Shown: one piece after another, positions 33,693-43,827 of the stretch
Layout: the number at the start of each line of letters is the position of its first letter
How positions within the stretch are numbered: the stretch's first letter is position 1
Origin: Pantoea agglomerans
Lineage (GTDB): Bacteria; Pseudomonadota; Gammaproteobacteria; Enterobacterales; Enterobacteriaceae
DNA: 64,000 nucleotides
Assembly (NCBI RefSeq): GCF_020149765.1
Contig: NZ_CP083809.1
Coordinates: forward strand, 1,612,001-1,676,000
Direction: 5' to 3'
Translations under genes and position numbers: made by a program
Notes under the pieces: generated by a model
Seen by the model: only the letters and a program-made list of their open reading frames with translations
Database searches by the model: none
Told to the model about the DNA's origin: nothing

Positions 33693-33720
33693 GTTTGTTC
33701 GCATCGTGGAAAGTCATCCA

Positions 33721-33750
33721 GCAGCGGGTAACCCCCGCTGCTTTTTTTTT
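33721..33750 (+). terminator. Terminator of flhDC
   Basis: GCAGCGGG-TAACC-CCCGCTGC followed by nine T. It lies between the intragenic motA promoter and motA, so it could limit readthrough into the mot-che operon. Confidence 0.88.
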
Positions 33751-33825
33751 GCCCACGATTTGAATAGCGCCTGCGGCTCTCTGGCTTAACTTCCACCAAC
33801 ACGTTACGGACGTAAGGATGTTCTT

Positions 33826-34713
33826 GTGCTGATCTTATTGGGTTATATCATTGTTGTCGCATCCGTGTTGGGCGGATATGCGCTGGTGGGCGGTCATCTC
33901 GGTGCTCTTTATCAGCCTTCCGAGCTGTTAATTATCGGCGGTGCCGCTCTTGGCGCTTTTTTCGTCGGCAACAACGGTAAGTCGATTAAAAAGACGTTAA
34001 AAGCGCTGCCGAAGCTGATGCGCGGCTCAAAATATAATAAAGCCCTCTATATGGATTTGATGGCGCTGCTCTATCGCCTGATGGCCAAATCACGCCAGCA
34101 GGGCATGCTGTCGCTGGAACGCGATATTGAAGATCCCACGCAGAGCGAAATTTTTGCTAATTATCCGCGTATTCTCGCCGATAAACAGCTTGTGGATTTT
34201 ATTACCGATTATTTGCGTCTGATGGTCAGCGGCAACATGAACGCCTTTGAGATTGAGGCGCTGATGGATGAAGAGATCGAGACCTACGAACATGAATGCG
34301 AAGTGCCAGCGCAGAGCTTATCTGCCGTCGGCGACGGCCTGCCTGCTTTCGGCATCGTGGCGGCGGTAATGGGCGTGGTACACGCGCTGGCATCGGCCGA
34401 TCGTCCTGCCGCCGAGCTGGGCGCGCTGGTGGCGCACGCGATGGTGGGGACCTTCCTTGGCATTCTGCTGGCCTACGGCTTTATTTCGCCGCTGGCGTCG
34501 GTGCTGCGTCAGAAGTGCGCTGAAACCACCAAGATGATGCAGTGCATCAAGGTAACGCTGCTCTCCAGCCTGAACGGCTATGCGCCGCAGATTGCGGTGG
34601 AGTTTGGCCGTAAGACGCTTTACTCCACCGAGCGCCCGTCGTTCAGCGAACTGGAGGAGCACGTACGTAACGCGAAGAATCCGGCGAAACAGACCTCGGA
34701 CGAAAATGCATGA
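33826..34713 (+). CDS. motA: Flagellar stator protein MotA
   Basis: The 295-residue inner-membrane protein has four transmembrane helices, the cytoplasmic loop with charged residues that contact FliG, and the proline-containing segments near helices 3-4 ([29 protein letters not shown]). With MotB it forms the proton channel that powers rotation. The start is GTG, as in E. coli. It overlaps motB by four bases (ATGA). Confidence 0.97.
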   Translation: MLILLGYIIVVASVLGGYALVGGHLGALYQPSELLIIGGAALGAFFVGNNGKSIKKTLKALPKLMRGSKYNKALYMDLMALLYRLMAKSRQQGMLSLERDIEDPTQSEIFANYPRILADKQLVDFITDYLRLMVSGNMNAFEIEALMDEEIETYEHECEVPAQSLSAVGDGLPAFGIVAAVMGVVHALASADRPAAELGALVAHAMVGTFLGILLAYGFISPLASVLRQKCAETTKMMQCIKVTLLSSLNGYAPQIAVEFGRKTLYSTERPSFSELEEHVRNAKNPAKQTSDENA

Positions 34714-35657
34714 AGAACAGTAACCGGCCCATCATCGTCGTCAAAAAGCGCAAGCATAAAGGACACGAGGGCGGCCATGGCTCCTGGAAGATCGCCTATG
34801 CCGACTTTATGACGGCGATGATGGCCTTCTTTATGGTGATGTGGCTGATCTCTATCTCCAGCCCGCAGGAGCTGGTGCAGATCGCCGAATATTTTAAAAC
34901 GCCGCTGAAGGTAGCGATGACCGGCGGCAAGCGCAGCAGCGACAGCGAAAGCCCGATCCCCGGCGGTGGCGACGATGCGACGCGCATCAAGGGAGAGGTG
35001 AAGAAAGTCGTCGATATGGATGCGCAGAAGCGCAAGCTGGACGATATTCGCCTCAATCGCCTGCGCGAAAAGCTGGACCAGCTGATTGAGGCGGATCCGC
35101 GTCTGAAGGCGCTGCGTCCGCACCTGATTATTAATATGGTGGAAGAGGGGCTGCGCATTCAGATTATCGACAGCCAGAACCGGCCGATGTTTAAGACCGG
35201 CAGCGCCGAGGTCGAACCCTATATGCGCGACATCCTGCGCGGCATTGCGCCGCTGCTTAACAATATTCCGAACCGCATCAGCCTGGCGGGCCATACCGAC
35301 GACTTTCAGTACGCGAATGGCGATCGCGGCTACAGCAACTGGGAGCTTTCCGCCGATCGCGCCAACGCCTCGCGTCGCGAGCTGGTGATGGGCGGGCTCG
35401 ACGGCGGCAAAGTACTGCGCGTGGTCGGCATGGCCGACACCATGAAACTGAAAAATCGCGTCGGCAACGACGCGGTTAACCGCCGCATTAGCCTGCTGGT
35501 GTTGAACCATGACACCGAAGCGGCGATTGAAAAAGAGAACGCCGAGAGCGACGCCGTCCAGGTGAGCGATCCGGCGGCAATAGAAAAGATTACCGCGCCG
35601 CCTGTGCCGCAAAGCAGCAGCCCGGTAACCACAACAGCCCCCTCACAGCCGAGGTGA
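34710..35657 (+). CDS. motB: Flagellar stator protein MotB
   Basis: The 315-residue protein has a basic cytoplasmic N-terminus, one transmembrane helix with the proton-carrying Asp32 ([20 protein letters not shown]), a plug region and an OmpA-like peptidoglycan-binding domain ([34 protein letters not shown]). It anchors the stator to the cell wall. It lies in the motAB-cheAW operon. Confidence 0.97.
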   Translation: MKNSNRPIIVVKKRKHKGHEGGHGSWKIAYADFMTAMMAFFMVMWLISISSPQELVQIAEYFKTPLKVAMTGGKRSSDSESPIPGGGDDATRIKGEVKKVVDMDAQKRKLDDIRLNRLREKLDQLIEADPRLKALRPHLIINMVEEGLRIQIIDSQNRPMFKTGSAEVEPYMRDILRGIAPLLNNIPNRISLAGHTDDFQYANGDRGYSNWELSADRANASRRELVMGGLDGGKVLRVVGMADTMKLKNRVGNDAVNRRISLLVLNHDTEAAIEKENAESDAVQVSDPAAIEKITAPPVPQSSSPVTTTAPSQPR

Positions 35658-35661
35658 CCCC

Positions 35662-37671
35662 GTGAGCATGGACATCAGCGATTTTTACCAGACGTTTTTC
35701 GATGAGGCCGATGAGCTGTTAGCCGATATGGAGCAGCATCTGCTGGGACTCGATCCCCAGGAGCCGGACTCCGAGCAGCTAAATGCCATCTTCCGCGCCG
35801 CCCACTCGATAAAAGGCGGAGCCGGAACCTTTGGTTTTACGGTTTTGCAGGAAACAACCCACATTCTGGAAAATATTCTGGATGGTGCTCGTCGCGGCGA
35901 GATGCAGCTCAGCACCGACATCATCAACCTGTTTTTGGAAACCAAAGATATTATGCAGGAACAGCTCGATGCCTATAAAACCGCGCAGGAGCCGAACGCG
36001 GAAAGCTTTAACTACATCTGCGAAGCGCTGCGCCAGCTGGCGTTAGAGGCGAAAGGCCTGCCGGTCGCCGCGCCGGTCGCCGCCGCCGTGCCGGCGGAGC
36101 CTGCCGTGCAGAGCGCACCGGCCGCCAGCAGTGGCCTGCGCGTGAAGCTGGTTGACCTGAAAGAGAAAGAGGTCGATCTGATGCTGGAGGAGCTGGGCAA
36201 TCTCGGCGGCCTGAGCAACGTGGTTAAAGGCCCTAATTTCCTTGAGGCGAGCATCGACGGCGTCAGCAAAGACGATATCGTGGCGGTGCTCTGCTTTGTG
36301 ATTGAAGAGGCGCAGATCCGCTTCCCGGAGGCTGACGCAGAAAGCGCGCCTGCTGTTGCAGCCGCCCCGGTCGCCGAAGCGGCGCCGGTCGTCGAGGCCG
36401 CGGCGGTGCAGAGCGCCAGCGTCAGCGAACTGCCGGTGGCGAAGCGCGAAGCCAAACGCGCCGCTGCGCCCGCTAAAAGCAGCGAATCAAGCAGCATCCG
36501 CGTTGCGGTAGAGAAGGTCGATCAGCTGATCAACCTGGTCGGCGAGCTGGTGATCACCCAGTCGATGCTGGCGCAGCGTTCGGGCGAACTCGACCCGGTG
36601 GCGCACGGTGACCTGCTGAACAGCATGGGTCAGCTGGAGCGCAACGCGCGCGACCTGCAGGAGTCGGTGATGTCGATTCGTATGATGCCGATGGAGTATG
36701 TCTTTAGCCGCTTCCCGCGCCTGGTGCGCGACCTGGCGAGCAAGCTGGGCAAAGAGGTGGAGCTGACGCTGCTCGGCAGCTCTACCGAACTCGACAAGAG
36801 CCTGATCGAACGCATTATCGATCCGTTAACGCATCTGGTACGTAACAGCCTGGATCACGGCATCGAATCGCCGGAAAAACGCCTGGCAGCAGGCAAGGTT
36901 GCCACCGGCAACCTGACGCTGTCGGCGGAACACCAGGGCGGCAATATCTGTATTGAAGTCTCTGACGACGGCGCTGGCCTGAACCGCGAGCGCATCCTCG
37001 CCAAAGCGCTCTCCTCTGGCCTGCCGGTCAGCGAAAACATGAGCGACGAAGAGGTCGGCATGCTGATCTTCGCACCGGGCTTCTCTACCGCCGAGCAGGT
37101 AACCGACGTATCGGGACGCGGCGTCGGCATGGATGTGGTCAAGCGAAACATTCAGGAGATGGGCGGCCACGTAGAGATCGCCTCGAAGCAGGGCAAAGGC
37201 ACCACCATCCGTATCCTGCTGCCGCTGACGCTGGCTATCCTCGACGGCATGTCAGTACGCGTAGCGGACGAAGTCTTTATCCTGCCGCTCAACGCGGTAA
37301 TGGAGTCCCTGCAGCCGCGCAGCGAAGAGCTGAAGCCGCTGGCGGGTGGCGAATGCGTGCTGGAAGTGCGCGGCGAATACCTGCCGCTGGTCGAGCTGTG
37401 GAATGTGTTTGACGTGCAGGGCGCGAAAACCGAGGCGACGCAGGGCATCGTGGTGATCCTGCAGAGCGCGGGCAAACGCTACGCGCTGCTGGTCGATCAG
37501 CTTATTGGCCAGCATCAGGTGGTAGTGAAAAACCTCGAGAGCAACTATCGCAAGGTGCCTGGCATCTCCGCCGCCACCATCCTCGGCGACGGCAGCGTCG
37601 CGCTGATCGTTGACGTGTCGGCGCTGCAATCGCTCAACCGTGAAAAACGTGTGGCCGGCGCGGCCGCCTGA
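35662..37671 (+). CDS. cheA: Chemotaxis histidine kinase CheA
   Basis: The 669-residue kinase has the P1 phosphotransfer domain (FRAAHSIKGGAGTFGF, phosphorylated His48), a P2 CheY/CheB-binding domain between Ala/Pro-rich linkers, the P3 dimerisation helices and the P4 ATP domain (HLVRNSLDHGIE, VSDDGAGL, GRGVGMDVV). The CheW-like P5 domain follows. It autophosphorylates under receptor control and passes phosphate to CheY and CheB. The start is GTG, giving MSMDISDFYQTFFDEADELL as in E. coli; the inner Met at 35668 may give a slightly shorter form. Confidence 0.97.
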   Translation: MSMDISDFYQTFFDEADELLADMEQHLLGLDPQEPDSEQLNAIFRAAHSIKGGAGTFGFTVLQETTHILENILDGARRGEMQLSTDIINLFLETKDIMQEQLDAYKTAQEPNAESFNYICEALRQLALEAKGLPVAAPVAAAVPAEPAVQSAPAASSGLRVKLVDLKEKEVDLMLEELGNLGGLSNVVKGPNFLEASIDGVSKDDIVAVLCFVIEEAQIRFPEADAESAPAVAAAPVAEAAPVVEAAAVQSASVSELPVAKREAKRAAAPAKSSESSSIRVAVEKVDQLINLVGELVITQSMLAQRSGELDPVAHGDLLNSMGQLERNARDLQESVMSIRMMPMEYVFSRFPRLVRDLASKLGKEVELTLLGSSTELDKSLIERIIDPLTHLVRNSLDHGIESPEKRLAAGKVATGNLTLSAEHQGGNICIEVSDDGAGLNRERILAKALSSGLPVSENMSDEEVGMLIFAPGFSTAEQVTDVSGRGVGMDVVKRNIQEMGGHVEIASKQGKGTTIRILLPLTLAILDGMSVRVADEVFILPLNAVMESLQPRSEELKPLAGGECVLEVRGEYLPLVELWNVFDVQGAKTEATQGIVVILQSAGKRYALLVDQLIGQHQVVVKNLESNYRKVPGISAATILGDGSVALIVDVSALQSLNREKRVAGAAA

Positions 37672-37693
37672 CTGATAACAAAAGGGTAGAAAC

Positions 37694-38191
37694 ATGACTG
37701 GAATGGCAACCGTGACCAAAATCGCCGGCGAAACCGTCGGCCAGGAGTTCCTGGTATTTACGCTGGGAGACGAAGAGTACGGTATCGATATTCTTAAGGT
37801 GCAGGAGATCCGCGGCTACGATCAGGTGACGCGCATCGCCAACACGCCTGAGTTTATTAAGGGCGTTACCAATCTGCGCGGCGTTATCGTGCCGATTATC
37901 GATCTGCGCGTGAAGTTCTCACAGCCGGACGTCGAGTATAACGACAACACCGTGGTGATCGTGCTGAACCTGGAGCATCGCGTGGTTGGTATCGTGGTGG
38001 ACGGCGTTTCTGACGTGCTGTCGCTGACGCAGGATCAGATCCGTCCGGCGCCGGAATTCGCCGTCACCATGTCGACCGAATATCTGACCGGTCTCGGCGC
38101 GCTCGGCGAGCGTATGCTGATTCTGGTGGATATCGAGAAGCTGCTGAGCAGCGAAGAGATGGCGCTGATGGATACGCTGCGCAGCGCGTAA
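37694..38191 (+). CDS. cheW: Chemotaxis coupling protein CheW
   Basis: The 165-residue adaptor has the CheW fold with [55 protein letters not shown]. It links CheA to receptors in the polar arrays. It follows cheA by 22 bases and ends the motA operon before a terminator. Confidence 0.97.
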   Translation: MTGMATVTKIAGETVGQEFLVFTLGDEEYGIDILKVQEIRGYDQVTRIANTPEFIKGVTNLRGVIVPIIDLRVKFSQPDVEYNDNTVVIVLNLEHRVVGIVVDGVSDVLSLTQDQIRPAPEFAVTMSTEYLTGLGALGERMLILVDIEKLLSSEEMALMDTLRSA

Positions 38192-38202
38192 GCCGCTTTT
38201 TT

Positions 38203-38230
38203 CACGAGCCGGCATAAATCCCGGCTCGTG
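38203..38230 (+). terminator. Terminator of the motAB-cheAW operon
   Basis: A 10-base-pair stem CACGAGCCGG / CCGGCTCGTG with an 8-base loop lies 12 bases past cheW and is followed by a pyrimidine-rich stretch. Confidence 0.75.
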
Positions 38231-38284
38231 ACTATTTCCTTTTAAAATCAAAAAGAAACCCCTTTTAATTCTCCTGCCTTGCTC

Positions 38285-38311
38285 TAAATATATCCAGCGC
38301 GCGGTCGATAC
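38285..38311 (+). promoter_or_regulatory. Sigma-28 promoter of chemoreceptor gene 1
   Basis: TAAA, 15 bases, GTCGATAC (six of eight matches) lies 38 bases before the receptor start. Confidence 0.7.
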
Positions 38312-38348
38312 CTGTACTGCTTGATCTTCTACTTTTCCAGGGCCTCCT

Positions 38349-40022
38349 ATGTTAACCAAAATTCGTGTCGTCACCAGCTTGCTGCTGGTGTTACTGATGT
38401 TCGGCCTGTTCCAGGCCTTCTCCGGGGCGGTGTTTTTCTCTGCCCTGAGCGACGATAAAACCAGCTTTAACGTCTCCCAGCTCGCCGGTAAGAATCTGCA
38501 GGCGCTTAACGATGCCTATATGAGTCTGAACCAGAGCCGCGTGGTGCTGACGCGTATCCAGCTGCGTATCGCCACCAGCAAGCTGGATGGTAAGACGCCG
38601 GATATTGCAACGCTGTTCACCGACAGCGAGCAGTTCCAGAAAACAGCGGCCACCAACTTCGAGCTGTTTAAAGCCACCCCGGACACCCCTGGGCAAGACG
38701 CAGCGCTGAATGAGCGTCTGATGAATGCCTACGGCACCTATGCTGCGGCGCTGGCACAGCTGCACACTGCGCTACTGGGCAACAATCTCGACGAAGCGGG
38801 CAAAGCGCCGGTGGCGCCGAGCCAGAGTGCCTTCCTGAAAGTCTATACCGAGTGGCGCGCTAATCAGGCGCATCTGACCGAGCTGGGCGTGGAGAAAAAC
38901 GCTAACGCCTATACGCGCATGATCTGGATCCTCGGAACCATTATGGTGCTGGTGGTGCTGGCTATCGCGCTCTGCTGGGTCGGCCTGCGTCGCGTGCTGA
39001 TCAACCCGCTCAACGCCAGCATCACGCACATCCAGCAGATTGCGCAGGGTGACCTGACGCAGCGCATCCAGGTGGAAGGGCGTAACGAAATGAGCCAGCT
39101 GGCCGCCAGCCTGCATGAGATGCAGCAGGCGCTGGTCAGCACCGTCAGCAACGTGCGCGACGGCTCCGACGCCATCTTTACCGGCGCCAGCGAAATCTCT
39201 GCGGGCAACAACGATCTCTCCGCCCGCACCGAAGAGCAGGCGGCGTCGCTGGAGCAGACCGCCGCCAGCATGGAGCAGCTGACTGCCACCGTGAAGCAGA
39301 ACGCCGAAAACGCCCGTCAGGCGTCGCAGCTGGCGCTGAGCGCCTCGGAAACCGCGCAGAAGGGCGGCAGCGTGGTGGATGGCGTGGTGAAAACCATGAG
39401 CGAGATTGCCGGCAGCTCGAAGAAGATCGCCGATATCACCAGCGTCATCGACGGCATCGCCTTCCAGACCAACATTCTGGCGCTTAACGCGGCGGTGGAA
39501 GCGGCGCGCGCCGGCGAGCAGGGGCGCGGCTTCGCCGTGGTAGCGGGCGAGGTGCGCAGCCTGGCGCAGCGCAGCGCCAACGCGGCAAAAGAGATTAAAT
39601 CGCTGATCGAAGATTCGGTGAACCGCGTTAATACCGGCTCGCAGCTGGTGGGCACCGCGGGCGAGACCATGAGCGATATCGTCAATGCAGTCACGCGCGT
39701 CACCGACATTATGGGCGAAATCGCCTCGGCGTCGGACGAGCAGAGCCGCGGCATCGACCAGGTGGGTCAGGCGGTAACGGAGATGGATCGCGTTACCCAG
39801 CAGAACGCCTCGCTGGTGGAGGAGTCTGCGGCGGCGGCCGCCTCGCTGGAGTCACAGGCGAGTCGCCTGAGCCAGTCGGTAGCGGTCTTCAGGATCCCGC
39901 GCGCGGCAGCGGGCGGCACCCGACACGTCCAGATTGCGGCACCTGCCGTCAGCACGGCCTCTGTCGCGCCGCGTAAAGCGCTGGCCGCCCCCGGCAGCGA
40001 CGCCAACTGGGAAACATTCTGA
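38349..40022 (+). CDS. Methyl-accepting chemotaxis protein 1 (Tar/Tsr type)
   Basis: The 557-residue receptor has TM1 (about 7-30), a periplasmic four-helix Tar-type sensor, TM2 (about 190-212), a HAMP domain and a cytoplasmic methyl-accepting/signalling domain with the conserved tip around [21 protein letters not shown]. It ends in NWETF, the tether for CheR and CheB. The amino-acid-binding arginines of Tar (Arg64, 69, 73) are kept in [12 protein letters not shown], so an amino-acid ligand is likely. It is the first of three tandem receptors in place of E. coli tar-tap. Confidence 0.95.
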   Translation: MLTKIRVVTSLLLVLLMFGLFQAFSGAVFFSALSDDKTSFNVSQLAGKNLQALNDAYMSLNQSRVVLTRIQLRIATSKLDGKTPDIATLFTDSEQFQKTAATNFELFKATPDTPGQDAALNERLMNAYGTYAAALAQLHTALLGNNLDEAGKAPVAPSQSAFLKVYTEWRANQAHLTELGVEKNANAYTRMIWILGTIMVLVVLAIALCWVGLRRVLINPLNASITHIQQIAQGDLTQRIQVEGRNEMSQLAASLHEMQQALVSTVSNVRDGSDAIFTGASEISAGNNDLSARTEEQAASLEQTAASMEQLTATVKQNAENARQASQLALSASETAQKGGSVVDGVVKTMSEIAGSSKKIADITSVIDGIAFQTNILALNAAVEAARAGEQGRGFAVVAGEVRSLAQRSANAAKEIKSLIEDSVNRVNTGSQLVGTAGETMSDIVNAVTRVTDIMGEIASASDEQSRGIDQVGQAVTEMDRVTQQNASLVEESAAAAASLESQASRLSQSVAVFRIPRAAAGGTRHVQIAAPAVSTASVAPRKALAAPGSDANWETF

Positions 40023-40048
40023 TTTGGCTTGCCGCCAGCACACCCTTT

Positions 40049-40083
40049 AACAGGCCGGGCATCCGCCCGGCCTGTTATTTTCT
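40049..40083 (+). terminator. Terminator of chemoreceptor gene 1
   Basis: A perfect 12-base-pair stem AACAGGCCGGGC / GCCCGGCCTGTT with an ATCC loop, followed by ATTTTCT. Confidence 0.85.
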
Positions 40084-40148
40084 CTGCACTATTCAGCAAC
40101 AAACCGCACTTTTAATAACTACATAACTGTAAAAACCGTTAAACAGGC

Positions 40149-40175
40149 TCAAATCTGGCGGTCGCACGCCGATAG
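40149..40175 (+). promoter_or_regulatory. Sigma-28 promoter of chemoreceptor gene 2
   Basis: TCAA, 15 bases, GCCGATAG lies 39 bases before the receptor start. Confidence 0.75.
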
Positions 40176-40213
40176 AGAGCCTGAACGTTTATTTATGACT
40201 CTCGGGAAAATAT

Positions 40214-41872
40214 ATGTTGAAACGAATCAAAGTGGTGACCAGCCTGATCGCCGTGCTGGCTATCTTTAGCCTGCTGCAGCTGACGTCGGGCGGACTGTTC
40301 TGGTCCGCCCTTCAGAAAGATAAAGACGCCTTCGCACTGGCGCAGGTCTCCACCGGCAACGTAACGGCGATGACTGACGCCTGGATCGCGCTGAACCAGA
40401 CGCGCATTACCCTGAACCGCGCCATGCTGCGGCTGCAGAGCACGACGGCGACGCAGATGAACGGCGGCCCGTTAGATGACCTGGTGAAGCAGACCGAGCA
40501 GCAGTTGGCGCAGGCCGACCGTCACTTCAAGATCTATTACGATCTTCCTTCAACGCCGGGCCTTGATACCGCGCTGCGTGACCGTCTTGAAGCCGAGTAC
40601 GCCCGCTATCACGACGGTCTGGCTGGTATGCTGGAACGTCTGAAGGCGCGCGATCTGCAGGGAATGTTCCGCCTGAATATTGAGCAGGCCCAGAACAGCA
40701 TGCAGGACGCCTACGGCGAATGGCGTGCGAAGCAGACCATGCTCGCCGCGCAGGGCGCAGAGCAGAATCAGCGCGCCTTTACGCAGATGATGTGGCTGCT
40801 GGCGGCGATAGCGCTGCTGGTGATCGCCGTGGTGACCGCCTGCTGGTTCGGCCTGCGTCATGTGCTGATCCAGCCGCTGCGCCTGCTGCTGACCCACATT
40901 CGCGCCATTGCGGCGGGCGATCTTACCCAGCCGATTGTGGTGGAAGGACGCAATGAGATGAGCCAGCTGGCAAACGGCCTGCATGAGATGCAGCAGGCGC
41001 TGGTCAGCACCGTCAGCAACGTGCGCGACGGCTCCGACGCCATTCTGAGCGGGGCCAGTGAAATTGCCGCGGGCAACAACGATCTCTCCGCCCGCACTGA
41101 AGAGCAGGCGGCGTCGCTGGAGCAGACCGCGGCCAGCATGGAGCAGCTGACTGCCACCGTGAAGCAGAACGCCGAAAACGCCCGTCAGGCGTCGCAGCTG
41201 GCGCTGAGCGCCTCGGAAACCGCCCGCAAAGGCGGCGACGTGGTGGATGGCGTGGTGAAGACCATGAGCGACATCGCCGGCAGCTCGAAGAAGATCGCTG
41301 ACATTACCGGCGTTATCGACGGCATCGCTTTCCAGACCAATATCCTGGCGCTTAACGCGGCGGTGGAAGCGGCGCGCGCTGGGGAACAGGGCCGCGGCTT
41401 TGCCGTGGTGGCGGGCGAGGTGCGCAGCCTGGCACAACGCAGCGCGCAGGCGGCGAAAGAGATTAAATCGCTGATTGAGGATTCGGTAAATCGCGTTAAT
41501 GCCGGCTCGCAGCTGGTGGGCACCGCGGGCGAGACCATGAGCGAGATCGTCGGCGCGGTAACGCGCGTGACCGACATTATGGGCGAAATCGCCTCGGCGT
41601 CGGACGAGCAGAGCCGCGGCATCGACCAGGTGGGTCAGGCGGTGACGGAGATGGATCGCGTTACCCAGCAGAACGCCTCGCTGGTGGAGGAGTCCGCCTC
41701 GGCGGCCGCCTCGCTGGAAGATCAGGCGAGCCGTCTGAGCCAGTCAGTCGCGGTATTTAACATCCCTCGCGCCGCGCAGGCGGTTCGCGCGACGGGGCGC
41801 GCGGTGCCGGTTGCGCCGGTACGCAAGGCGCTGGCCGCGCCCGTAAGCGGTGATAACTGGGAAACCTTTTAA
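40214..41872 (+). CDS. Methyl-accepting chemotaxis protein 2 (Tar/Tsr type)
   Basis: The 552-residue receptor has the same layout as its neighbours: TM1, four-helix periplasmic sensor, TM2 (about 190-212), HAMP, methylation helices, tip and C-terminal NWETF. The arginine triad is present in QTRITLNRAMLR. The sensor differs strongly from receptors 1 and 3, whereas the signalling half is nearly identical to both, even in nucleotides. This points to duplication with gene conversion and separate ligands. It has its own sigma-28 promoter and terminator hairpin. Confidence 0.95.
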   Translation: MLKRIKVVTSLIAVLAIFSLLQLTSGGLFWSALQKDKDAFALAQVSTGNVTAMTDAWIALNQTRITLNRAMLRLQSTTATQMNGGPLDDLVKQTEQQLAQADRHFKIYYDLPSTPGLDTALRDRLEAEYARYHDGLAGMLERLKARDLQGMFRLNIEQAQNSMQDAYGEWRAKQTMLAAQGAEQNQRAFTQMMWLLAAIALLVIAVVTACWFGLRHVLIQPLRLLLTHIRAIAAGDLTQPIVVEGRNEMSQLANGLHEMQQALVSTVSNVRDGSDAILSGASEIAAGNNDLSARTEEQAASLEQTAASMEQLTATVKQNAENARQASQLALSASETARKGGDVVDGVVKTMSDIAGSSKKIADITGVIDGIAFQTNILALNAAVEAARAGEQGRGFAVVAGEVRSLAQRSAQAAKEIKSLIEDSVNRVNAGSQLVGTAGETMSEIVGAVTRVTDIMGEIASASDEQSRGIDQVGQAVTEMDRVTQQNASLVEESASAAASLEDQASRLSQSVAVFNIPRAAQAVRATGRAVPVAPVRKALAAPVSGDNWETF

Positions 41873-41885
41873 CCCGTAATGCATT

Positions 41886-41903
41886 GCCCGCAGGGAAGCG
41901 GGC
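41886..41903 (+). terminator. Terminator-like hairpin after chemoreceptor gene 2
   Basis: GCCCGC-AGGGAA-GCGGGC followed by CTGTTCTGTT, 14 bases after the stop codon. Confidence 0.6.
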
Positions 41904-41934
41904 CTGTTCTGTTCGCCACGCCCGCACGACCGCA

Positions 41935-41970
41935 CGCCAACACATCAACACGCCAACACGCCAACACGCC
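41935..41970 (+). repeat. 8-base tandem repeat, 4.5 copies
   Basis: The unit CGCCAACA occurs at 41935, 41951 and 41959, with a CATCAACA variant at 41943 and a partial copy at 41967. It lies in the spacer between receptor genes 2 and 3. Confidence 0.85.
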
Positions 41971-42007
41971 GCTGCATCTTTGCTGCTCTGACTCCGCGTT
42001 CCCTGCA

Positions 42008-42034
42008 TAAAGATCTCATCGCTCAGGCCGATAA
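42008..42034 (+). promoter_or_regulatory. Sigma-28 promoter of chemoreceptor gene 3
   Basis: TAAA (42008-42011), 15 bases, GCCGATAA (42027-42034) is a perfect FliA consensus 32 bases before the start codon. It may also drive cheRBYZ downstream. Confidence 0.92.
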
Positions 42035-42065
42035 AGAGTGAGTTCCGCCAACCAATGAGGTGTTT

Positions 42066-43742
42066 ATGTTTAATCGAGTACGCGTTATTTCCGGGCTGCT
42101 GGGTGTGCTGGCGCTCTTTGTTCTGCTACAGCTGATTTCCGGAAGCGCTTTTTTCAGTACGGTGAAAGCCGACAAAGAGAATTTTGCTTATAACCAGCGT
42201 CTCGCGACGCTACAGCGGGCGATGGGCACCTCATGGGTCTCCCTGGTTCAGGCGCGCAACACCCTGAACCGGGCCGGGATCCGCTATCTGCTCGACAGCC
42301 AGCAGGCGGGTTCAGGCGCAACCGTACAGGACCTGGTGGCGCTGGCCAACCGGGAGCTGAAGGTCGCCGATCAGGGCTTCGCCGACTTCAACGCCAACCT
42401 GTCGGAAAAGGGCAAGACCGCCGAGAACGTACTGACGCTGCAGGCGAACTATAAAGCCTACCGCGACGCGCTGACCGAGCTGACCGGCTTCCTTGGCACA
42501 GGCAACTTCAAGGGGTTCGTTGACCAGCCGACGCAGAGTTTTCAGGATAAGTTTGAAAACGATTACAACGCCTGGCAGAGTCAAAACCAGCTGCTGGCGC
42601 AGCAGGGCATCGACGCCAATAACACCGCCTATCGACACGCCATTATGATGGCTGTCGGCCTGGTCATCGGCTCACTGCTCATCAGCCTGCTGGTCTGGAC
42701 GGTATTGCGCAGCGCGCTGATCGGTCCGCTGAAGCAGAGCATCGAGCATATCCGCCATATCGCACGCGGCGACCTGACGCAGCCGATTACCTGTAGCGTA
42801 CGCAACGAGCTGGGCGACCTGCTTGCGGCCCTGCAGGATATGCAGCAGGAGCTGGCGCGCACCGTCAGCACCGTGCGCGACGGCGCGGACGCCATCTACA
42901 CCGGCGCCAGCGAAATCGCCATCGGCAATAACGACCTCTCATCCCGCACCGAAGAGCAGGCGGCGTCGCTGGAGCAGACCGCCGCCAGCATGGAGCAGCT
43001 CACCGCCACCGTGAAGCAGAATGCTGAAAACGCCCGTCAGGCGTCGCAGCTGGCGCTGAGCGCCTCAGAAACCGCGCAGAAGGGCGGCAAAGTGGTGGAT
43101 GGCGTGGTGAAAACCATGAGCGACATCGCCGGCAGCTCGAAGAAGATTGCCGATATCACCAGCGTCATCGACGGCATCGCCTTCCAGACCAACATTCTGG
43201 CGCTTAACGCGGCGGTGGAAGCGGCGCGCGCTGGCGAACAGGGCCGCGGCTTCGCCGTGGTAGCGGGCGAGGTGCGCAGCCTGGCGCAGCGCAGCGCGCA
43301 GGCGGCGAAAGAGATTAAAGCCCTGATCGAGGACTCGGTGGCGCGCGTCGATACCGGCTCGGTGCTGGTAGAGAGCGCCGGCGAAACCATGAATGACATC
43401 GTCAGCGCAGTCACGCGCGTGACCGACATTATGGGCGAAATCGCCTCGGCGTCGGACGAGCAGAGCCGCGGCATCGATCAGGTCGGCCTGGCGGTGACAG
43501 AGATGGATCGCGTCACGCAGCAGAACGCCGCGCTGGTGGAAGAGTCCGCTTCAGCGGCTGCCTCGCTGGAAGATCAGGCCAGCCGACTGAAACAGGCAGT
43601 TTCTGTGTTCAATATTGGTAAAGAATTTGTCGCCCAGGCCGTTAACAGAACTACGGCGTCGAAAAGTTTACGGCTGGACGCGCCGGCTGCGGCCTCACGC
43701 GCACCGGCGGCTCGCAGCGACGACAACTGGGAAACCTTTTAA
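42066..43742 (+). CDS. Methyl-accepting chemotaxis protein 3 (Tar/Tsr type)
   Basis: The 558-residue receptor has TM1 (about 5-28), a four-helix sensor with the arginine triad in [14 protein letters not shown]2 (about 195-217), HAMP, the signalling domain and NWETF at the end. I start at ATG 42066 (GAGG six bases upstream); a GTG two codons earlier is also possible. The signalling half is nearly identical to the other two receptors, and the last 40 residues before NWETF diverge. It is followed after 85 bases by cheR without a clear T-run terminator, so cotranscription is likely. Confidence 0.94.
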   Translation: MFNRVRVISGLLGVLALFVLLQLISGSAFFSTVKADKENFAYNQRLATLQRAMGTSWVSLVQARNTLNRAGIRYLLDSQQAGSGATVQDLVALANRELKVADQGFADFNANLSEKGKTAENVLTLQANYKAYRDALTELTGFLGTGNFKGFVDQPTQSFQDKFENDYNAWQSQNQLLAQQGIDANNTAYRHAIMMAVGLVIGSLLISLLVWTVLRSALIGPLKQSIEHIRHIARGDLTQPITCSVRNELGDLLAALQDMQQELARTVSTVRDGADAIYTGASEIAIGNNDLSSRTEEQAASLEQTAASMEQLTATVKQNAENARQASQLALSASETAQKGGKVVDGVVKTMSDIAGSSKKIADITSVIDGIAFQTNILALNAAVEAARAGEQGRGFAVVAGEVRSLAQRSAQAAKEIKALIEDSVARVDTGSVLVESAGETMNDIVSAVTRVTDIMGEIASASDEQSRGIDQVGLAVTEMDRVTQQNAALVEESASAAASLEDQASRLKQAVSVFNIGKEFVAQAVNRTTASKSLRLDAPAAASRAPAARSDDNWETF

Positions 43743-43827
43743 TCGCCTGGATGGTCGGGCTGGCGGCAGCGCCGCCCGACACAGCAGCAGAATTTAATCA
43801 GTGAAGTACAGTGCCAGGTGACCTGAA

